Part shown: positions 18,941-28,553 of the stretch, one piece after another | Numbering within the stretch: position 1 is the first letter of the stretch | Layout: each line of letters starts with the position of its first letter | Assembly: GCF_016031635.1 (NCBI RefSeq) | Contig: NZ_JACEGD010000015.1 | Span: forward strand, 62,001-126,000 | Direction: 5' to 3' | From: Bradyrhizobium diversitatis | Lineage (GTDB): Bacteria > Pseudomonadota > Alphaproteobacteria > Rhizobiales > Xanthobacteraceae | Length of the DNA stretch: 64,000 nucleotides | The notes under the pieces: generated by a model | What the model was told of the DNA's origin: nothing | What the model saw: only the letters and a program-made list of their open reading frames with translations | Database searches by the model: none | Program-made: the position numbers and the translations under genes

Positions 18941-19864
18941 TCAGCGCGCCTTGATGCTCTTCTTCAGCAGCGCAAACTGCTTCTTCAGCCGGGGCACCGC
19001 GAAGTCGGTGAAGGCCCGCACCTTCGGCACCGAGAGCCGGCCCTGCGGGCAGATCAAATGCGCGGGCATCTCCGGGTCCTCGTCGCCGGCCAGGACGATC
19101 TCGAGCTCGCCGCGCGCGACCTGTTCGGCGACCTGGTACGAATACATCCGCGCCACGCCCCGCCCGGCGACGGCGGAGGCCACTGCCGCATAGGTGCTGT
19201 TGACGACGAGCCGCGGGGTGAACTGCACCGAGCGCGGCACCGATGAACCCGCCTGTGGCGCGAAGGTCCAGGAATTGGGCAGATGCGCCATGGCGACGAT
19301 CTGGTGCTTGGCGAGATCGCCGGGCTCGGCGATGCGCGGATGCTGCTTCAGATAGCGCGGCGCTGCCACCACGACACGGCTGATCTCTCCGACCCGCATG
19401 GCAATCATCGCCGAATCCGCCAAGGGACCGATGCGAAGCGCGACGTCGATCCCCTCCTCGATCAGATTGACCGCGCGATCGAACAGCAGGAGCTTTGCCG
19501 ACACGGTGGGGCAGGCATCGAGAAACGCATCCAGAATCGGCCGCAAGACCATCTCCCCCGAGACCACGGGAGCGGTGATCGTGAGCAGGCCGCGCGGCGC
19601 CGTAAGCGGTCCGGCCGCGATGTCGTCGGCTTCCTCTAGCTCGGCGAGCACACGGCGGCAGATCGCGGCATAGCGCTCCCCCTCCTCGCTCAGCTTGATC
19701 GAGCGCGTGGTCCGGTGCAGCAGTTCGGCGCCCACGCGTTCTTCCAGAAAGGCGATGGCCCGGCTCACCGCCGCCGGCGAGCGGCCGAGTTTGCGTCCTG
19801 CGGCGGCCAAGCTGCCTTCGTCCACGGCCAGGACAAACACTTTCATCGCATCCAGACGATCCAT
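18941..19864 (-). CDS. LysR-family transcriptional regulator
   Basis: This 307-residue regulator has an N-terminal winged helix-turn-helix (about residues 1-60, with Ala-Ala-Gly-Arg-Lys-Leu-Gly-Arg-Ser-Pro-Ala-Ala-Val-Ser-Arg) and a C-terminal effector-binding domain. GGGAAGGGA lies directly upstream of its ATG. It diverges from an SDR-tautomerase-MFS operon across 213 bases, the usual layout for a LysR protein controlling its neighbour. The inducer is unknown. Confidence 0.9.
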   Translation of the reverse strand: MDRLDAMKVFVLAVDEGSLAAAGRKLGRSPAAVSRAIAFLEERVGAELLHRTTRSIKLSEEGERYAAICRRVLAELEEADDIAAGPLTAPRGLLTITAPVVSGEMVLRPILDAFLDACPTVSAKLLLFDRAVNLIEEGIDVALRIGPLADSAMIAMRVGEISRVVVAAPRYLKQHPRIAEPGDLAKHQIVAMAHLPNSWTFAPQAGSSVPRSVQFTPRLVVNSTYAAVASAVAGRGVARMYSYQVAEQVARGELEIVLAGDEDPEMPAHLICPQGRLSVPKVRAFTDFAVPRLKKQFALLKKSIKAR

Positions 19865-20077
19865 TCCCTTCCCGTCTTGCTCTGAGCTTCCGCTCGCAGG
19901 CTAGGCGTTCGCCGCAACCTCGACAACTACCGCCGTGCGCCGGCCCCGCATTCGTTCGCGCGGCGAAAGAGTGTGTGCCGGACAGCGGCTATTCGCGACC
20001 GGGCCGCCGCGGCGTACCTCAGCACGCAAGCCAGCCGCTGCTGGCGCAGATCTCAAAGCCAACAACAGGAGCCCATC

Positions 20078-20788
20078 ATGGGTATCGAGCAGAAGGTCGC
20101 CATCGTCACCGGTGCATCGCAGGGTATCGGCGCCGCATTGGTGCAGGGTTTTCGCGATCGCAACTACCGCGTCGTCGCGACGGCGCGCTCCATCAAGCCG
20201 TCTGGCGACGATGACGTCCTCGCCGTTCCCGGCGACATCGCCGACCGTTCCACTGCCGAGCGCGTCGTCTCGCAGGCGATCGCCCGCTTCGGCCGGGTCG
20301 ACACGCTGGTCAACAACGCCGGCACCTTCGTCGCAAAGCCGTTCACGCAATACACGGCCGAGGACTATGCCGCGGTGATGGGAACGAACGTCGCGGGCTT
20401 CTTCAACATCACGCAGCTCGCCATCGCCGAGATGGAGAAGCAGGGGTCCGGCCACGTGGTGCAGATCACGACCACGCTGGCGGATCAAGCCAATTCCAAC
20501 GTGCCATCCGTGCTGGCCTCGCTGAGCAAGGGCGGGCTGAACGCTGCGACCAGATCGCTCGCGATCGAGTACGCCAAGCGCGGCATCCGCGTGAACGCGG
20601 TCTCACCCGGCATCATCAAGTCGCCGATGCATCCGGTCGCGACGCATGCGCAGCTCAGTGCGCTGCACCCGGTCGGCCACATGGGCGAGATGTCCGACAT
20701 CGTCGATGCGGTCCTCTATCTCGAGGGGGCCTCCTTCGTCACCGGCGAAATCCTGCATGTCGACGGCGGCCAGAGCGCCGGCCATTGA
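20078..20788 (+). CDS. Short-chain dehydrogenase/reductase (classical SDR)
   Basis: This soluble NAD(P)-dependent oxidoreductase of 236 residues has the cofactor motif TGASQGIG at about 12-19 and an Asn-Asn-Ala-Gly near 78. The position where classical SDRs have Tyr-x-x-x-Lys reads Ser-Leu-Ser-Lys-Gly-Gly, so the catalytic Tyr appears to be replaced by Ser or Leu, which is unusual. ATG 20078 has CAGGAG upstream. It begins a three-gene operon (tautomerase 16 bases later, then an MFS transporter) facing a LysR regulator. The substrate is unknown. Confidence 0.85.
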   Translation: MGIEQKVAIVTGASQGIGAALVQGFRDRNYRVVATARSIKPSGDDDVLAVPGDIADRSTAERVVSQAIARFGRVDTLVNNAGTFVAKPFTQYTAEDYAAVMGTNVAGFFNITQLAIAEMEKQGSGHVVQITTTLADQANSNVPSVLASLSKGGLNAATRSLAIEYAKRGIRVNAVSPGIIKSPMHPVATHAQLSALHPVGHMGEMSDIVDAVLYLEGASFVTGEILHVDGGQSAGH

Positions 20789-20804
20789 GACGAGGAGAAG
20801 CACG

Positions 20805-21035
20805 ATGCCCATCGTCACCATTCAAGTCACCCGCGAGGGAACGACGCCGGAAGCGGCGTCGCTCACTGCGGAGGAGAAGGCCGCGCTGATCAAGGGATCG
20901 AGCCAGCTCCTGCTCGACGTGCTCGGCAAGCCGCTCGATTCCACCTTTGTGGTGATCGAGGAAGTGGACACCGACAATTGGGGCTGGGGCGGCCTGCCGG
21001 TGCAGGAATTCAGGCGCCGCCGCGCCGCCCGATGA
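20805..21035 (+). CDS. 4-oxalocrotonate tautomerase family protein
   Basis: This small enzyme of 76 residues begins Met-Pro-Ile-Val-Thr; after Met removal the N-terminal Pro is the catalytic base of this family. The fold is usually about 62 residues; here there is an acidic, Trp-containing tail ending in several Arg. GAGGAG precedes the ATG. It sits between an SDR and an MFS transporter in one operon, which suggests processing of a keto/enol metabolite. The substrate is unknown. Confidence 0.82.
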   Translation: MPIVTIQVTREGTTPEAASLTAEEKAALIKGSSQLLLDVLGKPLDSTFVVIEEVDTDNWGWGGLPVQEFRRRRAAR

Positions 21036-21063
21036 TCCACGCCCCCTCGCGCAGGAGGATGAC

Positions 21064-22293
21064 ATGACCAACGCAGACACGAAGCGACATCTCGAGACCC
21101 ATCCGCAACCGCGGCCGGGCTCGGCCTCACGAACAACCTGGCGGTATGCCGTGGCGGGTTTGTCCGCATCGCTGGTCGGGCTTGGCCTCGCCCGCTTCTC
21201 CTACACGCCGCTGATCCCGGCTTTGATCGCCGCAAAATGGTTCAGCGCATCCGACGTCGTCTATCTCGGCGCTGCGAACCTCGCCGGCTATCTCGCCGGC
21301 GCGCTCGCAGCACGAGCGCTTGCCACCCGCATCGGCGCGGTCCGCGCGTTACGGGCGATGATGCTGCTCGCCACCCTCTCCTTCCTCGCCAGTTCGGCCC
21401 CGCTGTCGTTCATCTGGTTTTTCGCGTGGCGCTTCCTCGCCGGCCTCACCGGCGGCATCATCATGGTGCTGGCGGCGTCCGTCATTCTGCCACATACATC
21501 GGCCGCACGGCGCGGCATCGTCGGCGGTGTGATCTTCGCAGGCGTCGGCCTCGGCGTCGCGGCATCGGGCACGCTGGTGCCATTGTTGCTGCAACAGGGT
21601 TTACAGCAGAGCTGGTATGGCCTCGGCGTGCTGTCCGCCCTGCTCACGCTCGCAAGTTGGTGGAACTGGCCTGCTGAGATCAAGGCCGATACTGCGCCTT
21701 CGCATCCAGCCAAACCTCATCGCGTCTCGCCGGCCGCCCGCGCGCTGCTGGTTCAGTACGGCCTCAATGCGGTGGCGCTGGTGCCGCACATGGTCTTCAT
21801 CGTCGACTTCGTGGCGCGCGGCCTTGGCCAGGGCATTGCCGCGGGATCGCGCTATTGGGTGCTGTACGGTCTCGCCGCGATCGTCGGCCCGTTGATCACT
21901 GGTCATGTCGGTGACCGCTCGGGTTTCGGCCCGGCCTTGCGCGCGGCCTTCCTGATCGAGGCGGCAGCCGTGCTGCTGCCAACCGTCAGCACCGCGCCGG
22001 TTTCATTGATCGTGTCGAGCGTCGTGGTCGGCGGCTTCACGCCAGGCATCGTACCGCTGGTGCTGGGTCGCATCCATGAGCTCGTGCCTCACTCCAGCCT
22101 ACAGCAACGCGCGATATGGAGCCATGCCACCACCAGCTTTGCGCTGTTCCAGGCGACCGCCGCTTACGGCTTCTCCTGGATCTACGCCCAGACGGGCGGC
22201 GACTACCTGTTGCTGTTCGGCCTCGGCGGCGGCGCCGCGGTGCTGGCGCTCGCGATCGATCTTGGGTTCGCGCTCACCACACGCAAGGCATAG
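21064..22293 (+). CDS. MFS transporter, YbfB/YjiJ type
   Basis: This inner-membrane major-facilitator protein has 409 residues and about twelve hydrophobic segments. The first helix carries the Gly-Leu-Gly-Leu-Ala-Arg-Phe-Ser-Tyr-Thr-Pro pattern typical of the YbfB/YjiJ group. A strong AGGAGGAT ribosome site precedes ATG 21064, 28 bases after the tautomerase gene. It is probably an exporter for the compound handled by the SDR and tautomerase, under the divergent LysR protein; that link is inferred from gene order. Confidence 0.85.
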   Translation: MTNADTKRHLETHPQPRPGSASRTTWRYAVAGLSASLVGLGLARFSYTPLIPALIAAKWFSASDVVYLGAANLAGYLAGALAARALATRIGAVRALRAMMLLATLSFLASSAPLSFIWFFAWRFLAGLTGGIIMVLAASVILPHTSAARRGIVGGVIFAGVGLGVAASGTLVPLLLQQGLQQSWYGLGVLSALLTLASWWNWPAEIKADTAPSHPAKPHRVSPAARALLVQYGLNAVALVPHMVFIVDFVARGLGQGIAAGSRYWVLYGLAAIVGPLITGHVGDRSGFGPALRAAFLIEAAAVLLPTVSTAPVSLIVSSVVVGGFTPGIVPLVLGRIHELVPHSSLQQRAIWSHATTSFALFQATAAYGFSWIYAQTGGDYLLLFGLGGGAAVLALAIDLGFALTTRKA

Positions 22294-22311
22294 AGGCGAT
22301 CAGCGGCGCGA

Positions 22312-23772
22312 TCAGGAATATTGCATCACACCATCGTCGATCCGGCCGAAGCGCAGGGAGACGATGTCGAGCGCGTAGTTCTGGTGCAGCCGCCACGGCC
22401 GCTTGGAACCCTGCTTCGGCAGTTTTGCCACCGAGCGCTGCACGTAGCCCGAGGTGAAATCGAGCGAGGGCTGCGCGGTGATCTCGGGGTCGTCATTGTG
22501 CGGCAGGCATTGACGGAAATTATGCCGGTCCATGTAGTTGATGAGCCGGCAGACATATTCGCAGGTGAGATCGCATTTCAGCGTCCAGGATGCATTGGTG
22601 TAGCCGAACGCCGAGGCCATGTTGGGCACGTCGGCATACATCATGCCCTTGTAGGTCAGCGTACTGGCGAAATCGACGGCGCCGCCGTCGACGCTGACCT
22701 CGAGACCGCCGACGACCTGGAGCACCAGCCCGGTCGCCGTCACGATGATGTCGGCCGCGAGCTCGCGGCCGTCCTTCAGACGGATACCGTCGCGGGTAAA
22801 CGTGTCGATCTCGCTGGTGACGACGGAGGCGCGCTGCTCGCGGATCGCCTTGAACAGATCGCCGTCGGGAACAAGGCATAGCCGCTGGTCCCAGGGATTG
22901 TAGCGCGGCGTGAAATGGGTGGCGACGTCATAGCCGGGGCCGAGCGCCATCTGCACGCCTTTGAGGATAAGGTCCTTCACCTTGGCCGGACGGCGCCGGC
23001 TGAGCTGGAAGAAGAACATCCCCCACATCACGTTGCGCCAGCGGATCAGATGATAGGCGAGCCGCGCCGGCAAATTGCGGCGCAGCTTGTTGGCGAGGGG
23101 ATCCTGCGCCGGGCGCGACACCACATAGGTCGGCGAACGCTGGAGCATGGTGACCTGCGCCGCTGTCTTGGCGAGCTCCGGCACCAGCGTCACCGCCGTG
23201 GCGCCCGAGCCGATCACCACGACACGCTTGCCCGCGTAGTCGATGTCCTCGGTCCACTTCTGCGGATGCACGATGCGGCCGGCGAAATCCGCCGTGCCCT
23301 TGAACTCCGGCGTGTAGCCCGCTTCGTATTTGTAATAGCCCGAGCACAAAAACAAGAAATTGCAGGTGAACCGCACGAGCTCGGTCGCGCCCTCGCCCGA
23401 GATGCGCTCGGCCTCGACGGTCCAGCGTGCATCAGGCGTCGACCACGACGCGCGCTTGACGCGATGGCGGAAGCGGATGTGCCTGTCGATGCCGTTCTCG
23501 GCCGCGGTCTCGCGCACATAGTTCAGGATCTGCGGCCCGTCGGCGATCGCCTTCGGATCCGTCCACGGCTTGAAGGAGTAGCCGAGCGTGAACATGTCGC
23601 TGTCGGAACGGATGCCGGGATAGCGGAACAGGTCCCAGGTGCCTCCGATGCAGTCGCGCCCCTCGAGGATGACGTAGCTCTTGGTCGGACACCTGGTCTG
23701 CAAATGATAGCCCGCGCCGATGCCTGATAGCCCGGCACCGACGATGAGGACGTCGACATGTTCTGGTTGCAT
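22312..23772 (-). CDS. Flavin-containing Baeyer-Villiger-type monooxygenase (EthA-like)
   Basis: This FAD/NADPH monooxygenase of 486 residues has the FAD motif GAGLSG at 12-17 and the Gly-Gly-Thr-Trp-Asp segment near 43-47. It also has the Baeyer-Villiger fingerprint F-x-G-x3-H-x3-W at 163-173 (the residue after Trp is Thr instead of the usual Pro or Asp) and a second nucleotide-binding motif GSGATA at 188-193. The length and C-terminus match the EthA group, which oxidises ketones and thioamides. GGAGGAAACC precedes the ATG. The neighbouring MFS gene is convergent, so it is transcribed alone. Confidence 0.88.
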   Translation of the reverse strand: MQPEHVDVLIVGAGLSGIGAGYHLQTRCPTKSYVILEGRDCIGGTWDLFRYPGIRSDSDMFTLGYSFKPWTDPKAIADGPQILNYVRETAAENGIDRHIRFRHRVKRASWSTPDARWTVEAERISGEGATELVRFTCNFLFLCSGYYKYEAGYTPEFKGTADFAGRIVHPQKWTEDIDYAGKRVVVIGSGATAVTLVPELAKTAAQVTMLQRSPTYVVSRPAQDPLANKLRRNLPARLAYHLIRWRNVMWGMFFFQLSRRRPAKVKDLILKGVQMALGPGYDVATHFTPRYNPWDQRLCLVPDGDLFKAIREQRASVVTSEIDTFTRDGIRLKDGRELAADIIVTATGLVLQVVGGLEVSVDGGAVDFASTLTYKGMMYADVPNMASAFGYTNASWTLKCDLTCEYVCRLINYMDRHNFRQCLPHNDDPEITAQPSLDFTSGYVQRSVAKLPKQGSKRPWRLHQNYALDIVSLRFGRIDDGVMQYS

Positions 23773-23880
23773 GGTTTCCTCCGCCGCCGGCGAGTGTCCG
23801 CCCGCCGCTGCTGGCCGTCAATCCGCAATCAGCCGTGCAGCAACCAAAAGGCGAACCGAATTCCATGCGCCGAAAACAAC

Positions 23881-23907
23881 GAAGCCCCGGATTCGCTCCG
23901 GGGCTTC
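23881..23907 (-). terminator. Intrinsic terminator of ahcY
   Basis: A perfect 11-base-pair stem (GAAGCCCCGGA with TCCGGGGCTTC) closes a 5-base loop, 25 bases beyond the ahcY stop. On the minus strand it is followed by GTTGTTTT, which gives a moderate U tract; the + side has none. Confidence 0.75.
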
Positions 23908-23931
23908 GCGTCGAGATCGATCGAACCAGCA

Positions 23932-25353
23932 TCAGTACCGGTAGTGGTCCGACTTGTACGGGCCTTCCTGCTTGACGCCGATGTAGTCGGCCTGATCCTT
24001 GCGCAGTTCGGTGAGCTTGACGCCGATCTTGGCGAGGTGCAGGCGCGCGACCTTCTCGTCGAGCGTCTTCGGCAGCACGTAGACCTTCTTCTCGTACTTG
24101 CCGTCCTTGTTGTTGGCGAACAGCTCGATCTGCGCCAGCGTCTGGTTGGTGAAAGACGCCGACATCACGAACGACGGATGGCCCATGGCGTTGCCGAGGT
24201 TCACGAGGCGGCCTTCCGACAGCATGATGATGCGGTGCTTGTCGGGGAATTCGATCTCGTCGACCTGCGGCTTGATGTTGGTCCACTTCAGATTGCGGAG
24301 CGCCGCGATCTGGATCTCGTTGTCGAAGTGACCGATGTTGCAGACGATGGCGCGATCCTTCATCGCGCGCATGTGCTCGATGGTGATGATGTCCTTGTTG
24401 CCGGTGGCGGTGACGAAGATGTCGGCGCGGGGCGCGGCGTCTTCCATGGTCACGACCTCGTAGCCCTCCATCGCGGCCTGCAGCGCGCAGATCGGATCGA
24501 CTTCCGACACCATGACGCGGCAGCCGGCCTGGCGCAGCGAGGCCGCCGAGCCCTTGCCGACGTCGCCGAAGCCTGCGACCATCGCGACCTTGCCCGACAG
24601 CATCACGTCGGTACCGCGGCGGATGCCGTCGACCAGCGATTCACGGCAGCCATAGAGGTTGTCGAACTTCGACTTGGTGACGCTGTCGTTGACGTTGATC
24701 GCGGGGAACAGGAGCGTGCCCTTGTTGGCCATCTCGTAGAGGCGATGCACGCCCGTGGTGGTCTCTTCGGAGACGCCCTTGATGTTCTTGGCGATCTCGC
24801 CGAAATAGCCCTTCGGCTTCTCCTTGAGGAGGCGCTTGACCAGCGCGTAGAAGATCTCTTCTTCCTCCGAGCCCGGCTTGTCGAGGAAAGCGGTGTCGCC
24901 CTTCTCGGCGCGGACGCCGGCATGCACGAGCATGGTGGCATCGCCGCCGTCATCGAGGATCATGTTCGGCGTGCCGCCGCCATGCCAGTCGAACAGCTTT
25001 GCGGTGTAGTCCCAGTACTCGGTCAGCGTCTCGCCCTTGACGGCGAACACCGGAATGCCGGCGGCGGCGATCGCGGCCGCGGCGTGATCCTGCGTCGAAT
25101 AGATGTTGCAGGAGACCCAGCGGATGTCGGCGCCGAGCGCTGCCAGCGTCTCGATCAGTACCGCGGTCTGAATGGTCATGTGCAGCGAGCCGGCGATGCG
25201 CGCGCCCTTCAGCGGCTGCTTTGGGCCGTATTCCTCGCGGGTGGCCATCAGGCCGGGCATCTCGGTCTCGGCGAGCGAGATCTCCTTGCGGCCGAAATCG
25301 GCGAGCGAAATGTCCTTGACGATGTAATCGGTGAAGCCGGGCTTCGCGTTCAT
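23932..25353 (-). CDS. ahcY: Adenosylhomocysteinase
   Basis: This cytoplasmic NAD-dependent enzyme splits S-adenosylhomocysteine into homocysteine and adenosine, removing the inhibitor left by methyltransferases. The 473-residue length is that of the bacterial form with the insert, and the C-terminus Lys-Ser-Asp-His-Tyr-Arg-Tyr is diagnostic. The NAD site GFGDVGKG and the Asp-Ser-Val-Thr-Lys-Ser-Lys-Phe-Asp substrate segment are present. AGGAA precedes the ATG. The leader upstream carries a 13-base tandem repeat and a palindrome. metK lies upstream on the same strand. Confidence 0.97.
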   Translation of the reverse strand: MNAKPGFTDYIVKDISLADFGRKEISLAETEMPGLMATREEYGPKQPLKGARIAGSLHMTIQTAVLIETLAALGADIRWVSCNIYSTQDHAAAAIAAAGIPVFAVKGETLTEYWDYTAKLFDWHGGGTPNMILDDGGDATMLVHAGVRAEKGDTAFLDKPGSEEEEIFYALVKRLLKEKPKGYFGEIAKNIKGVSEETTTGVHRLYEMANKGTLLFPAINVNDSVTKSKFDNLYGCRESLVDGIRRGTDVMLSGKVAMVAGFGDVGKGSAASLRQAGCRVMVSEVDPICALQAAMEGYEVVTMEDAAPRADIFVTATGNKDIITIEHMRAMKDRAIVCNIGHFDNEIQIAALRNLKWTNIKPQVDEIEFPDKHRIIMLSEGRLVNLGNAMGHPSFVMSASFTNQTLAQIELFANNKDGKYEKKVYVLPKTLDEKVARLHLAKIGVKLTELRKDQADYIGVKQEGPYKSDHYRY

Positions 25354-25366
25354 AGGGGGTTCCTGT

Positions 25367-25392
25367 TTGTTGGCTCGTCTTGTTGGCCCGTC
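25367..25392 (-). repeat. Tandem 13-base repeat in the ahcY leader
   Basis: TTGTTGGCTCGTC is followed immediately by TTGTTGGCCCGTC, with 12 of 13 bases identical (25367-25379 and 25380-25392). It lies 14 bases upstream of the ahcY start and next to a palindrome. It could be an operator or a chance duplication. Confidence 0.5.
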
Positions 25393-25431
25393 GTTCCGGG
25401 GCGCTCGTGAAACGAGCGAACCCGGAACGAC
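25390..25431. repeat. Bradyrhizobium-type intergenic palindrome between metK and ahcY
   Basis: An imperfect inverted repeat begins GTCGTTCCGGGGCGCTCGT and ends with its near-complement ACGAGCG...CCGGAACGAC. It belongs to the same family as the palindromes at 35262 and 46214. In an mRNA it would form a stable hairpin between the two cistrons. Confidence 0.7.
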
Positions 25432-25440
25432 GCAAGAGAA

Positions 25441-26637
<1,197 letters not shown>

Positions 26638-26652
26638 CAGTAACCCCTTGTT

Positions 26653-26669
26653 CCGCCGCTAGCCGGCGG
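26653..26669 (-). promoter_or_regulatory. Hairpin in the metK leader
   Basis: A perfect 6-base-pair stem (CCGCCG with CGGCGG, loop CTAGC) sits just upstream of the AAGGGG ribosome site of metK. It could be part of an RNA control element. I could not match the short leader to SAM-II or to any other SAM riboswitch class I know. Confidence 0.3.
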
Positions 26670-26697
26670 GCGTTTGCGATGTTTACCTTTAATGATG

Positions 26698-28053
26698 TCA
26701 ATCACGCCGGCGCGAGATGACGTAGGATTCGTCGAGAAACCAGAGCCCATTGTACTTTCGAAGCACGTCCCTGGCGGCGTCCAGGGTGCGGCTGTTTTGA
26801 GTCATTTCCGTCAACCGGTCGTCCTCAATCTGAGCGACATACACTGCCGCATTCCACGCTGCAAAGGCCGTCGAGGTTCCGATAGTGCCCGTGACCTCGT
26901 TGGGCAGAGCTTCCATATCATACCTGAAGATCGAACGGTTGTCCGCGTAGGCATTAAAATTTAAGTCGCGGCCCACCGATCCAAGTTCATACTTAACTGC
27001 GCGCAATAGCTCATGACGGCTCACTGAGAAAGGGTTTTCTCCCGGCCAGATCGCCTGGATCATTTCCATGCCCGGATCCTGGCCGTGGGAGTGGATTCCG
27101 ATCAGCCGCCCCCCCGGTCGAAGCGCCCGCGCCAGGGGGGCAATGATGCGCTTGGCCCGGAAATTGACCGAGGACAGGGCCCGGTAGGGCTGGGAAGCGA
27201 TGACGAGGTCGAAATTGGCCTCGGCCTGGCCCGGCCGCGGAATGGTCGCATCCAGAAGAAACCTGTGGTCCTCGCGATAGAGCACGAGGACGACGGGCCG
27301 CTCGTAGAGCGGCATGGCGGTGCGGGGGCTGATCGCGGCGCGCCAGTTCTGCTCCAGGAATGGCCTCAGCTCCGCGATCTGCTGCTCGAACTCGCCCGAC
27401 GAAGCGCCGCGGAGCGGCACCTCGTGCCAGACGGTAGCGGCCGCCGCAGCCGGCGATGCCGGCGTGAGCCAGGGCGCCTCCGCGTAAAACATGTTGGTGA
27501 AGACGAATACCGATGCCGGATGCTCGAAAATGCGATCCGGCACCTTTTCCAGGGTCAGGCGCAGGTCCTCCAGACTGAGCTCCTTGCCGGCGACATAGAA
27601 CGGCATGTGCGGAAAGCGCTGATGCGTTGCGCGCAGCACCCGCGCCAGCACCGTGCCGTCGCCGACGCCGGCATCGAACAGGCGCAAGGCCGGCGGGCGC
27701 GGATGGATGGAGGCCAGTTCCAGCGCGACCCTGTCTGCGATCACTCGCTTTTCGCTGCAGGTGTGGACGAACAGCAGGTATTTCTGGCGGTTCTCGAAGA
27801 ACCGGAAATTGCCGCGTGGATCGCGCTTTTCGGGCGGGACCTGAAGTCCCCGCGGCGGCGGCATGCCGCCGGCGATCGATGCGGCCATATAGGCCTGGAT
27901 CCGCTCCAGGGTGTCGATGGTGATGCGTTTTCCCTCGCGCAGGCGATGCACGAGCTTCCCATCATTCACCGCGCGCCGGCCGAACGTCGATTCCGCCATG
28001 TCCGCCTTGCGGCAGAACTCCGTGATCTGGCTCAGGATTTCGTCGTTCTTCAT
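26698..28053 (-). CDS. Helix-turn-helix protein fused to a SAM-dependent methyltransferase-like domain
   Basis: The 451-residue product has an N-terminal DNA-binding-like region (about residues 1-65, with Cys-Arg-Lys-Ala-Asp-Met-Ala-Glu-Ser-Thr-Phe-Gly and Arg-Ile-Thr-Ile-Asp-Thr-Leu-Glu-Arg). A Rossmann methyltransferase domain follows, whose motif I reads FDAGVGDGTVL near 132-142, with a Leu-Ile-Gly-Ile-His-Ser-His-Gly segment further on. ATG 28053 is the sensible start; the frame runs further upstream only through repeat-derived sequence. It lies 60 bases before metK in the same direction. A SAM-sensing regulator of the methyl cycle is an attractive inference but unproven; it may simply be a methyltransferase. 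Confidence 0.72.
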   Translation of the reverse strand: MKNDEILSQITEFCRKADMAESTFGRRAVNDGKLVHRLREGKRITIDTLERIQAYMAASIAGGMPPPRGLQVPPEKRDPRGNFRFFENRQKYLLFVHTCSEKRVIADRVALELASIHPRPPALRLFDAGVGDGTVLARVLRATHQRFPHMPFYVAGKELSLEDLRLTLEKVPDRIFEHPASVFVFTNMFYAEAPWLTPASPAAAAATVWHEVPLRGASSGEFEQQIAELRPFLEQNWRAAISPRTAMPLYERPVVLVLYREDHRFLLDATIPRPGQAEANFDLVIASQPYRALSSVNFRAKRIIAPLARALRPGGRLIGIHSHGQDPGMEMIQAIWPGENPFSVSRHELLRAVKYELGSVGRDLNFNAYADNRSIFRYDMEALPNEVTGTIGTSTAFAAWNAAVYVAQIEDDRLTEMTQNSRTLDAARDVLRKYNGLWFLDESYVISRRRD

Positions 28054-28553
28054 GGAGTGGGACACAGTGGGCAGGTAGGTTGGGTTCTGTGTCCTAGCAA
28101 ATTCTGCCCACTCGGGGAATAGCGCATACGTCCGGCGCCACGATCCGTCCGCGGCGAGCCGCCGCTGATGGGCTACGCGACCGCGCCAGGAGAGGTCCCA
28201 CCCGACGGCGAAGGCGCGAGCTCGCGGTGCTCCGCCGCTCTCGCGCCAAGTCGACACGCCGGGCGTGGAGGCGCAGAAGATGTTGAGGCGGGTGCGGGCT
28301 GAGGTTGGTGTCGGCCACGAAGAACAATCAGGTGCCGTGGTCGAACTCGCCGTGATGGGGGAGGTCGATCGGGCGGAGAGGTGAGATGCTCTCGTGCCCC
28401 CGGACGCAGCGCAGCGGCTCTTCAGCGGTGCGCTGCAGAGCCGGGGCCCATATCTCCGAAGAGCAAGTCGAGCAGCATGGATCCCGGCTCTGCGCAGCAA
28501 CGCAAGAGCGTTGCAGCGCGTCCGGGACATGCGTGAGCCTTAGCTGCGGAGAC
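28054..28553. other. 500-base gene-free stretch with a large palindromic repeat
   Basis: No convincing gene lies here. The part near 28394-28531 is a repeat able to form nested hairpins. The part from 28054 to 28390 must hold the promoter of the HTH-methyltransferase gene. Open frames in both directions show no family resemblance and conflicting codon use. Confidence 0.5.
28394..28531. repeat. Nested palindromic intergenic repeat (Bradyrhizobium style)
   Basis: The outer arms (near CCCCCGGACGCAGCGC and GCAGCGCGTCCGGGAC) and inner arms (near GCTGCAGAGCCGGGG and ATCCCGGCTCTGCGCAGC) are near-complementary, so the element can fold as a branched hairpin or cruciform. Elements with this look are frequent between genes in Bradyrhizobium genomes. 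It lies just past the stop of the MetE-like gene. Confidence 0.6.

Noticed and set aside
23758..25410. A 550-codon open frame opposite ahcY
   Set aside because: It is a shadow of one of the most conserved genes in the window, with no motif or start signal.
26638..26697. Possible SAM riboswitch before metK
   Set aside because: The gap is only 60 bases with one short hairpin, and I could not match it to any SAM or SAH riboswitch consensus. Only the hairpin is recorded.
28094..28327. Open frame on the minus strand upstream of the HTH-methyltransferase gene
   Set aside because: It is Arg/Ser-rich with no family resemblance. It overlaps other open frames in a repeat-bearing gap.
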